From Pseudomonadota bacterium (GTDB taxonomy: Bacteria > Pseudomonadota > Alphaproteobacteria > Rhizobiales > Beijerinckiaceae): a DNA stretch of 24,850 nt. The notes under the pieces are model-generated. The model was not told the origin of the DNA. It made no database searches and saw only the letters and a list, made by a program, of their open reading frames with translations. The stretch lies in assembly GCA_023426505.1 (NCBI GenBank), contig JAFAAP010000220.1, forward strand, positions 1 to 24,850. The letters are read 5' to 3'. A program made the position numbers and the translations under genes. Shown piece after piece: positions 8,771-14,738 of this stretch; position 1 is the first letter of the stretch, and every line of letters begins with the position of its first letter.

Positions 8771-9769
8771 ATGTTCGCGTTTCCTGTCCTGCTCGGTGAT
8801 ATCGGTGGAACGAATGCCCGCTTCGCCGTCCTGCCGGCTCCCGGCGAGCCCGTCTGCCTCCTGCCGTGGGCGTTGACCGCGCAGACGCCGAGCCCGGTCG
8901 AGGCAATCAGGGCTGCACTTGCAGGCTACCGGGGCGCCGCCCCCCGCTCCGCCATGATCGCCGTGGCCACCCGGGTGGACCGTCCCGTTATCCGCCTCAC
9001 CAACGCGGCCTGGACCATCGATGCGCAGGAGATCGGCACCGCGCTCGGGCTCGAGCGCGTGACCCTCGTCAACGACTATGCGCCCGTCGCCACCTCCGTG
9101 ACCGTCCTGTCCCTGGAACGCGGCGACCTCGCACCCCTGGGCGCCGTAATGCCGGCAGGTGCCGGGACCCGGGTGGTCCTCGGACCCGGAACAGGCCTCG
9201 GGGCGGGAGCCCTCGTGCCGGTTGAGGAGCGCCTCGCGGTCCTTGCGACGGAAGCCGGACACATGGAGTTCGGCCCGACCGATGACGAGGAGATGGCGCT
9301 CTGGCCTCATCTCGAGCGTGTCGGCGGCCGGATCTCGGCCGAAGTGGTCCTGTCCGGACCCGGGCTGCTGCGCCTGGCGAGGGCCTGTGCGGCGCACCGG
9401 GCTGTCCCATGCCCCTTTGCCAAGCCCAACGACGTGCTGGCGGCTGCGCTGGACGGTGAGGAATTCGCCGGACACGCAGTCGATCTCTTCGGCCGCTTTC
9501 TCGGGCGATATGCGGGCGATCTCGCTCTCACCTTCGAGGCCTCGGGTGGCGTCTTCATCGCGGGCGGCATCGCGCCGCGCATCGTGGACGTCCTCCAGAG
9601 CGGCGGATTCCGGCAGGCCTTCGACGCCAAGGCGCCGCACGACGCCTGGGCCCGCAAGGTGCCGGTCTACGTGATCGTCAATCCGGAGCCGGCGCTCCAG
9701 GGACTGGCCGCGCTGGTCACGCAGCCGGAGCGCTTCATCTTCCAGTCGCAGGGCTGGCAGGAGGCCTGA
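8771..9769 (+). CDS. glk: Glucokinase, bacterial Glk family
   Basis: This 332-residue protein has the ATP-binding phosphate motif LLGDIGGTNARFAVL at 7-21, a second glycine-rich motif (GPGTGLGAG) and the EAGHMEFGP motif. These define the Glk (PF02685) family rather than ROK kinases. It phosphorylates glucose to glucose-6-phosphate in the cytoplasm. AAGAAGG lies four bases before the ATG. The 35-base gap after the GH15 gene and the shared strand suggest one transcript, in which Glk would trap glucose released by the GH15 enzyme. Confidence 0.93.
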   Translation: MFAFPVLLGDIGGTNARFAVLPAPGEPVCLLPWALTAQTPSPVEAIRAALAGYRGAAPRSAMIAVATRVDRPVIRLTNAAWTIDAQEIGTALGLERVTLVNDYAPVATSVTVLSLERGDLAPLGAVMPAGAGTRVVLGPGTGLGAGALVPVEERLAVLATEAGHMEFGPTDDEEMALWPHLERVGGRISAEVVLSGPGLLRLARACAAHRAVPCPFAKPNDVLAAALDGEEFAGHAVDLFGRFLGRYAGDLALTFEASGGVFIAGGIAPRIVDVLQSGGFRQAFDAKAPHDAWARKVPVYVIVNPEPALQGLAALVTQPERFIFQSQGWQEA

Positions 9770-9820
9770 GGCGGCAGTCGGCGCTGTTCAAGCGGGGAAT
9801 GCCCTGATATCGCGATGTCT

Positions 9821-9848
9821 TCCGAACGCTGACATCCCGTTTTTCCGG
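9821..9848 (+). terminator. Possible weak terminator after glk
   Basis: GATGTC and GACATC form a six-base-pair stem around an 11-base loop, followed by CCG and five T residues, in the 84-base gap between glk and the next gene. The stem is short and the assignment tentative. Confidence 0.35.
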
Positions 9849-9853
9849 TCATC

Positions 9854-10969
9854 ATGAAAACAGAACAGATCGCCCTCTCGCCGCTTGCACCCGGCGCCAA
9901 CCTGTCCCTGACGGTCCACCGCTTCGGCCAGCCGGGCGCGCGCCCGCAGGTCTATATCCAGGCGGCCCTTCATGCCGACGAGATCCCCGGCATGATCGCC
10001 GCCCACCACCTGCGCGAGCGCCTCACCGGTCTCGAGGCCGAGGGCCGGATCAAGGGCGAGATCGTGCTGGTGCCCTCCGCCAATCCGATCGGTCTGGCCC
10101 AGAGGGTTCTGGGCGAGCATGTCGGCCGCTTCAATCTCGCCGACGGGATCAACTTCAATCGCGGCTATCCCTATCTGGTCCCGCAGGTGGCGGAGCGGAT
10201 CGAGGGGCGGCTCACGAAGGACGGAGAGGCCAATGTCCGCCTCATCCGGGAGGCCATGCGGACCGAGCTCGCGGCATGGCCGACAGGCAATCCCGCCGAG
10301 GTGCTGAAGAAGACCCTGCTTGGCCTCGCCATCGAGGCGGACCTGGTGCTCGACATGCACTGCGATTCCGAGGCCGTGGTGCATCTCTACACCCACACCC
10401 GGTCGTCCGAGGTGTTCGAGCCGCTGAGCGCGCTGATCGGCTCCCATACCCTGCTGCTGGCGGATGAATCGGGCGACGAACCCTTCGACGAGGCGTGCAG
10501 CCGTCCCTGGGCCGAGCTGGCGGACCGCTTCGCGGAGCACCCGATCCCGTTCAGCGGCCATTCGACCACCCTGGAGTTCCGGGGCGAGGGCGACGTGAGC
10601 CACGACCTGGCCAAGGCCGACGCGGCGGCTCTGGTCGATTTCCTCACCTTACGCGGCGTGATCTCCGGGGAAGCCCCCAAGGTCCCGGCACCCCTGTGCG
10701 CGCCGACGCCGCTCGCCGCCTCCGTGCCGGTCGCGGCGGCGGCCACGGGAATCGTGGTCTTCAAAGCCCAGGTCGGGGACCGGCTGAGGGAAGGCGACCC
10801 GGTCGCCGACATCGTCGATCCGCTGACCGGAACCGTGACGCCCGTTCCGTCGCCCACGGACGGGGTGATGTTCGCCCGCATCCTGCTGCGCTTCGCGACG
10901 CAGGGTCAGCGCCTCGCCAAGGTTGCCGGAACCACGGCCCAGCGAACCGGCAAGCTTCTGAGCGCCTGA
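9854..10969 (+). CDS. Succinylglutamate desuccinylase/aspartoacylase family zinc hydrolase
   Basis: This 371-residue protein of the AstE/AspA branch of M14-type metallocarboxypeptidases has zinc ligands visible as H40-A-D-E43 and H169 in LDMHCDSEAV. NFNRGYP at about 100-106 is the typical substrate-binding stretch, and TLEFRGEGDVS near 240 probably carries the catalytic glutamate. The last 90 residues (GIVVFKAQVGDRLREGDPVA and on) resemble the beta-rich C-terminal domain of the family. Members remove acyl groups from amino acids, but the substrate cannot be read from sequence. No strong Shine-Dalgarno is visible. The gene ends just before a strong terminator. Confidence 0.85.
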   Translation: MKTEQIALSPLAPGANLSLTVHRFGQPGARPQVYIQAALHADEIPGMIAAHHLRERLTGLEAEGRIKGEIVLVPSANPIGLAQRVLGEHVGRFNLADGINFNRGYPYLVPQVAERIEGRLTKDGEANVRLIREAMRTELAAWPTGNPAEVLKKTLLGLAIEADLVLDMHCDSEAVVHLYTHTRSSEVFEPLSALIGSHTLLLADESGDEPFDEACSRPWAELADRFAEHPIPFSGHSTTLEFRGEGDVSHDLAKADAAALVDFLTLRGVISGEAPKVPAPLCAPTPLAASVPVAAAATGIVVFKAQVGDRLREGDPVADIVDPLTGTVTPVPSPTDGVMFARILLRFATQGQRLAKVAGTTAQRTGKLLSA

Positions 10970-10977
10970 TGAAACGA

Positions 10978-11005
10978 GAAAGGCCGCCCCGAAGGGCGGC
11001 CTTTC
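10978..11005. terminator. Strong bidirectional terminator
   Basis: A perfect 12-base-pair stem (GAAAGGCCGCCC with GGGCGGCCTTTC) has a four-base loop and sits eight bases after the aspartoacylase-family stop. On the plus strand the loop is CGAA. On the minus strand it reads C(TTCG)G, the very stable tetraloop class. It can therefore stop both this gene and the minus-strand minigene that lies just to its right. Confidence 0.88.
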
Positions 11006-11022
11006 CATTGTCGGGTCCGCGG

Positions 11023-11044
11023 TCCGATCGGACCGCCCCTTTTG
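11023..11044. terminator. GC-rich palindrome, possible second terminator
   Basis: GCGGTCC-GATC-GGACCGC is an 18-base perfect palindrome followed on the plus strand by CCCTTTT. It lies between the strong terminator and the minigene. It could act as a backup terminator rightward, or as a 3' structure on the minus-strand transcript. Confidence 0.4.
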
Positions 11045-11048
11045 TGCG

Positions 11049-11123
11049 TTACGCACGAACCTCGGCAGAGGCCAAGATCAAGGTCGCAGCAACCGGGGAC
11101 CGCAGGGTATGACAATGAGACAC
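11049..11123 (-). CDS. Minigene of 24 codons with a perfect extended Shine-Dalgarno
   Basis: A GTG-started frame encodes 24 residues, beginning MSHCHTLRSPV and ending LASAEVRA, with a TAA stop. GAAAGGAGGTGATC (minus strand, 11139-11126), complementary to the whole usual 3' tail of 16S rRNA, ends two bases before the GTG; the GGAGG core is seven bases away. A 7-bp inverted repeat lies upstream, and a palindrome plus a TTCG-loop terminator lie downstream, so the frame looks like a complete small transcription unit. I recognise no family. It could be a leader peptide, a small regulatory or toxic protein, or a structured RNA whose reading frame is incidental. No other gene is close behind on that strand, which argues against a simple attenuator. 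Confidence 0.45.
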   Translation of the reverse strand: MSHCHTLRSPVAATLILASAEVRA

Positions 11124-11143
11124 TTGATCACCTCCTTTCGTTT

Positions 11144-11189
11144 GTTGAACGGGAATACCGCATGTGGGGATGCCCCTCGAAAGTTCAAC
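11144..11189 (-). promoter_or_regulatory. Inverted repeat in the leader of the minigene
   Basis: GTTGAAC at 11144-11150 and GTTCAAC at 11183-11189 can pair around 32 bases. An inner GGGG-ATG-CCCC element lies within at 11167-11176. On the minus strand this sits just before the perfect Shine-Dalgarno, as expected of a structured 5' leader or of an operator. Confidence 0.4.
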
Positions 11190-11361
11190 GGTGACAAGGG
11201 AATTCCTTTCTTCTCAATGATGTGGCGGGCTGTCGCACGCTTGGATGTGAGAGATGAGTGATCCCGTCAAATCCCGGCTAAACCCTTCCGATCCTGCCAA
11301 ACGTAGCAACAACGTAGAACCCAAACAAGATATCCCAACAGCTTGATAAAAATGGGGTTAG
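11190..11361. other. Non-coding stretch
   Basis: This lies between the minigene leader and the terminator of the secreted repeat protein. No gene, tRNA or repeat is apparent. It probably holds the minigene promoter, but no convincing -35/-10 pair was identified. Confidence 0.4.
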
Positions 11362-11383
11362 ACGTGCCTCTTGAGAGGCACGT
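11362..11383 (-). terminator. Hairpin downstream of the secreted repeat protein
   Basis: ACGTGCCTCT and AGAGGCACGT form a perfect 10-base-pair stem with a two-base centre, 20 bases past the stop of the minus-strand gene ending at 11404. On that strand a run of five T follows eight bases later, so it is a plausible though imperfect terminator. Confidence 0.55.
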
Positions 11384-11403
11384 GGGTGCGGATCGGCTCA
11401 GGC

Positions 11404-11742
11404 TCACCGATATGAAACACAGTATGCGCCGCTCGTATGATACCCGCTGGGACATGAGCCTGTCTTTGGGATCGCGTGCTTGGCATTATCGCTTGATCCG
11501 AGACAGTAATCGCCCGAGTTGTGGTAACCGGAAGGACACATCCCGGTCTTTGGCAGGGCAGGGCGAGCGGGCCTTTGCTGCGAGCTTGGCATACAGGCCC
11601 CGCCACTTGTGTGATAGCCTGAGGGACAGGTGCCGATCTTCGGAACCGCTTGCGCGAGGGCAGCGGGAGAAATGACGAAGCTGGAAAGCACCAGCGGCAG
11701 GATCGCTGTCCTTACTAATATGTTATATCGCAGCGCACTCAC
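11404..11742 (-). CDS. Secreted protein with three CPSGYH-SG-C repeats
   Basis: The 112-residue product has a signal peptide (hydrophobic core LPLVLSSFVISPA, likely cleavage after ALA at 30) and three repeats. These are CPSGYHTSGGAC at 39-50, CPSGYHNSGDYC at 69-80 and CPSGYHTSGAYC at 97-108; each is preceded by PK-G, and the last two by PKTG. The two cysteines of each unit sit 11 residues apart and would probably pair as disulphides in the periplasm or outside. Function is unknown to me; such short Cys-bounded repeat proteins occur in this bacterial group. It starts at GTG with GAGGAG eight bases upstream. The start overlaps the end of a short open minus-strand tail (11739-11819). Confidence 0.8.
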   Translation of the reverse strand: MSALRYNILVRTAILPLVLSSFVISPAALAQAVPKIGTCPSGYHTSGGACMPSSQQRPARPALPKTGMCPSGYHNSGDYCLGSSDNAKHAIPKTGSCPSGYHTSGAYCVSYR

Positions 11743-12331
11743 GCGAAGAACTCCTCATCCAGCTTCTTGATGGTCAGGGTCTCATCAACTCTGAATCCGA
11801 CCCGATGACGGCCTACAGATCATTCCTCGCATACGTCAGGGGCAGAACTCACTCTTTAATAGCAACGCATCTGTGCTCCCGTTCGATCAACCCTGCTACC
11901 TGAAAGGTCTCTCTGATCGCGCTCACGGTCGAGTGGGGGCCGGAAGGCTTGTTCTACAGAATGCAGGCTCAACGAAAATGGAGTAGAGTGCTCTCAAGCT
12001 AACCATTCAAAGCTTTTGATGGCATTCATTGTTAACTTCAGGGAGTGACGAAAGTATTTTTGTTTTACAAAAAATCGAACGCCAAGCAGTTTTATGTAAA
12101 ACAACAATTAAAATTTGCATGATTCTGAAAAAAAGCTTGCGACATAAAAAGCTGTCCCTGTCCTCATAAGCACAGTCGCTGAAAGTTGTGGAGGAATGTA
12201 GTGAGTGCGCAAGCAACGATAGAGTTTGCTTCGTCAGCTTTCAGTGTCAGCCGGGTTCATGCTGAGCGATGGATGCATTGGCAGTATCCGGCCTGCCGGA
12301 TCGCACAAATCAACTTTCACAGGAGAAGACA
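11743..12331. other. Long gene-poor interval, AT-rich in its right half
   Basis: Nearly 600 bases contain no gene I can support. The segment from about 12,000 to 12,160 is strikingly AT-rich compared with everything to the left. It contains an inverted repeat (TTGTTTTAC at 12060-12068 and GTAAAACAA at 12096-12104). A small hairpin TCCGGC-CT-GCCGGA lies at 12287-12300. This may mark the left transition from backbone to accessory DNA. Confidence 0.5.
12060..12104. repeat. 9-bp perfect inverted repeat in AT-rich DNA
   Basis: TTGTTTTAC and GTAAAACAA are separated by 27 bases. It could be an operator, an RNA stem, or a recombination-related end; no flanking duplication was found. Confidence 0.35.
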
Positions 12332-12760
12332 ATGAAGAGCCTGAAGTCCCAGCCCATCTCCGTTAATTTGGCGGGAGGATTTGCCCCTCTCGCATTCGAG
12401 AAGACCGACACAGACGGAAAAGGCATTCAAAAGGCTGAATTTGAGGCGCATTTCTCGACTGCCGCTCGGGTAGCGTATTCGAAATTAGTTCCGGGCCTCG
12501 TGGTTATCCATTGCCTGAACGTGAAGCTGGCAGGGTCTCACAGTACGGTTTTGGCCTGCTTGAAATTCTCTGTGAGGATGTGGAACCCTCGGAAAGCCAC
12601 CCCTCTCCATCTGAAGAGTCATATACGCTCGCGGTTGCAGGAGTGGGGCATCGAAGCTACGGACAAGCAAGTCGAAGCCGATATTGCGCATCTGCTAATG
12701 GCCCCATCCGAAAACGAAATGCTGGTCACCTACTGCCGAGCAATGGCTCAAGCAGCCTAG
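12332..12760 (+). CDS. Hypothetical protein
   Basis: The 142-residue product is of unknown family. It has no signal peptide or membrane span. The middle contains a Cys/His-containing hydrophobic stretch (LVVIHCLNVKLAG), and the C-terminal half is helical and basic (HLKSHIRSRLQEWGIEATDK). The ATG at 12332 has AGGAG eight bases upstream. An in-frame ATG at 12269 would add 21 residues but has no ribosome binding site. Composition is less GC-rich than the genes to the left, consistent with acquired DNA. Confidence 0.6.
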   Translation: MKSLKSQPISVNLAGGFAPLAFEKTDTDGKGIQKAEFEAHFSTAARVAYSKLVPGLVVIHCLNVKLAGSHSTVLACLKFSVRMWNPRKATPLHLKSHIRSRLQEWGIEATDKQVEADIAHLLMAPSENEMLVTYCRAMAQAA

Positions 12761-12857
12761 CGTCCTGATTCAGGCGGTGGGAGGTTCAGCCCGCCGCTTT
12801 ACCTTACGGCCACGCTCGGGCAACATGGGGCCAGTAGGGGCTATGGGGGGGCTGTCT

Positions 12858-13085
12858 ATGAGCGTGGTCGAAGTCCGCGACTACGTGCTCTGGCCAAAGC
12901 ACATTCACGGCAATGCATCCTTACGCGACGAGCTACTTGCGCTCGGCGCAGGGGCGCTCGTGAAGCTGGTCGTGGATGGCTTCGAAGGCACTTGGGTCAA
13001 GATGGATGACGGCAAAACCGGCGCTCCCACACCGGGGCTGAAGGCCCTCGGTTTTCTCGGACTGCGGGAGATCAGCCCCCTGTAA
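12858..13085 (+). CDS. Small hypothetical protein
   Basis: The 75-residue product starts MSVVEVRDYVLWPKHIHGN and contains DGFEGTWVKMDDGKTG, then a Pro/Gly-rich end. It seems to be a compact beta-rich domain. A G-tract lies six bases before this ATG. Upstream in-frame starts (12777 and others) would add a low-complexity Gly/Arg segment that looks non-coding. I do not know a function; I judge it real because the internal pattern is protein-like and the codons follow the local bias. Confidence 0.6.
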   Translation: MSVVEVRDYVLWPKHIHGNASLRDELLALGAGALVKLVVDGFEGTWVKMDDGKTGAPTPGLKALGFLGLREISPL

Positions 13086-13313
13086 CTCCTGCTAGGAAAA
13101 GCAAAGCCGTGGTGATGGCTCTTTAGAGTAGCGATAGGCGCGGCGCTGGCAACCAACGCGATGGAGCGCTGTGATTGTCGCTCGGACTACTCGTCAGATG
13201 GCGTAGTCTTTGTAATATACTTTGAAAGTATCAACGATGCTGTCATGTTCCGGCCGAAAGACGAGGATACCGCCTTCGCAGGGAACGAGGACGCCACCTT
13301 CTAGGGAGTTCCT

Positions 13314-14072
13314 ATGCCCGCCGTATTTGCCCGAGTGAGAGAGTATCGCAGCGCGCCCATGTCGGCCTACCGACTGGCGCGGGCGGAAGACTACGCGGCG
13401 GGCCTGCGTCTGCGGCGGCCTCCCCACAAGCCGATGTCGCTGCACGGGTCCGAGGTGATGAACTATACGGACAGCAGCCGCAAGAGCGACATCGACGTGG
13501 CCGACGAGTTTTGGATGGACCGCTATTTTGCGTATAAGCCGATCCGCGACGCGGCCACGCTGCAAGGGATCATCAAGCGCTACCGCAGCGACCGCAATGA
13601 CATCAACCTGCTCACCCCTTACCCAGATGACGTGGGGGACCTTGACACCATCGCGGTCGGGGTGAGCGACTACATGTCCGGTGGCCCCATCGTGGGCGTG
13701 ATGATCCTCCATCGCTGGATCACGGTGGAGCCCGCCACGCGCGGCCTTGAAGTCACCCTCGATTTCTACGTGGACGCGCTCTACGTGAGCCGCAAGGCGC
13801 GCGGCAAGTTCTATGGTTGGGGCCTGATCGCCTACGCCGTCTATCAGGCGTATCGCGATCTGGATCACCTCACGCGCCAGATGCGCCGGGAATCCCAGCC
13901 CGCCACGTTGCAGTCGCGCGTCGGGGGGCAACCCTTAAGCGCCGCCGCCCACCTGATGCTGGAGTCCCTGCACTTTCAACTCGACTTTGACTATCCGGCC
14001 CACTCACTCGATAAGTTTAAGCCCAACGCCGCCTACAAGGGCTATGTTGGGTGCGAGGATTGCATCGACTGA
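13314..14072 (+). CDS. GNAT-like N-acyltransferase of unknown substrate
   Basis: The 252-residue protein has a segment at about 150-180 (VDALYVSRKARGKFYGWGL) that resembles GNAT motif A: a beta strand, then the acetyl-CoA pyrophosphate loop R-x-x-G-x-G/Y-G, then a helix. Here the loop reads RGKFYGWG, slightly off the consensus. The preceding VGVMILHRWI and LEVTLDFYVDAL strands fit the fold. The C-terminus has two cysteines in VGCEDCID. GGGAG five bases before the ATG supports the start; other in-frame ATGs occur at 13359 and 13434. Neighbouring genes give no clue to substrate. Confidence 0.55.
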   Translation: MPAVFARVREYRSAPMSAYRLARAEDYAAGLRLRRPPHKPMSLHGSEVMNYTDSSRKSDIDVADEFWMDRYFAYKPIRDAATLQGIIKRYRSDRNDINLLTPYPDDVGDLDTIAVGVSDYMSGGPIVGVMILHRWITVEPATRGLEVTLDFYVDALYVSRKARGKFYGWGLIAYAVYQAYRDLDHLTRQMRRESQPATLQSRVGGQPLSAAAHLMLESLHFQLDFDYPAHSLDKFKPNAAYKGYVGCEDCID

Positions 14073-14211
14073 TGCCCTGCGCATCCACTACCTTCATCAC
14101 CTTCCGCGCTCAAGCTTTGAATTCCCATTCCAAGCTCCAACTGTGTCCTTGACGGAACCTCGCATTAAGGCTCAGATAAGGCTCCATTAGCCCTACCAAC
14201 AGGAGCCACCT

Positions 14212-14478
14212 ATGCCGACAACAGTCGCCCAGCTTGAGCAGGAAGTCTACGAACTGGAAGAGGTCAGGATCGTGGTACGTGCTCCGAAGAACACTGTAGT
14301 CGGAGATTTTGAGCGTGAGCGAAAGGCCCCCGGTAACTCAACCGTCACAGAGTGGATCAACAACCGTCTTAAGCCGCTGTTGAACGGCTACGAAGTCTGT
14401 GTTCTCGATGGTGATGGCCACACGGCGCGAGGCAGCAACAAGATGGAAACCTTGCGCCGAAGCTATGATCGGGACTAG
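14212..14478 (+). CDS. Small hypothetical protein
   Basis: The 88-residue acidic/basic mixed protein has an N-terminal helix (VAQLEQEVYELEEVRIVVRA) and a compact remainder containing TVTEWINNRLKPLLNGYEV and VLDGDGHTARG. No membrane or export signal is present. AGGAG seven bases upstream of the ATG and a perfect terminator directly after the stop mark a single-gene unit. No family recognised. Confidence 0.7.
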   Translation: MPTTVAQLEQEVYELEEVRIVVRAPKNTVVGDFERERKAPGNSTVTEWINNRLKPLLNGYEVCVLDGDGHTARGSNKMETLRRSYDRD

Positions 14479-14485
14479 ACGAAGT

Positions 14486-14513
14486 AAGAGGCCCGCCGAA
14501 GCGGGCCTTTTTT
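14486..14513 (+). terminator. Rho-independent terminator
   Basis: AGGCCCGC and GCGGGCCT form a perfect stem around CGAA, and six T residues run from the stem base. It sits about ten bases after the small gene ending at 14478. Confidence 0.9.
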
Positions 14514-14738
14514 CGTTCACCTGCAGCGCTTTCCTCTGAGCCTATACGGAGTCCACCGGGGACGTTTCCTCGACAAGGGAGAAGTGGCGAATTCCTCTAC
14601 AGCTATTTTGGCCGGAAGTATGAGGTGCTTTCGCTTTGAAGAATGTCATAGGTCCGCACATACAATAATGTTGGAAGCTGTTCAAAGGCACTGCATCGTC
14701 AATGCCTTGGTGCCAAACTAGCCGCAAATCAGAGCAGA

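Noticed and set aside
11121..11140. Plus-strand sequence resembling the 3' end of 16S rRNA (GATCACCTCCTTTC)
   Set aside because: Only the tail matches; the preceding bases do not fit the conserved end of 16S rRNA. It is better read as a minus-strand Shine-Dalgarno.
12000..12216. 69-codon minus-strand frame in AT-rich DNA
   Set aside because: No ribosome site and biased composition expected of random AT-rich sequence.
13194..13931. 245-codon minus-strand frame over the GNAT-like gene
   Set aside because: The main part is a shadow of the plus-strand gene. Only the terminal tail in the gap looks protein-like, and it is listed separately as a possible relic.
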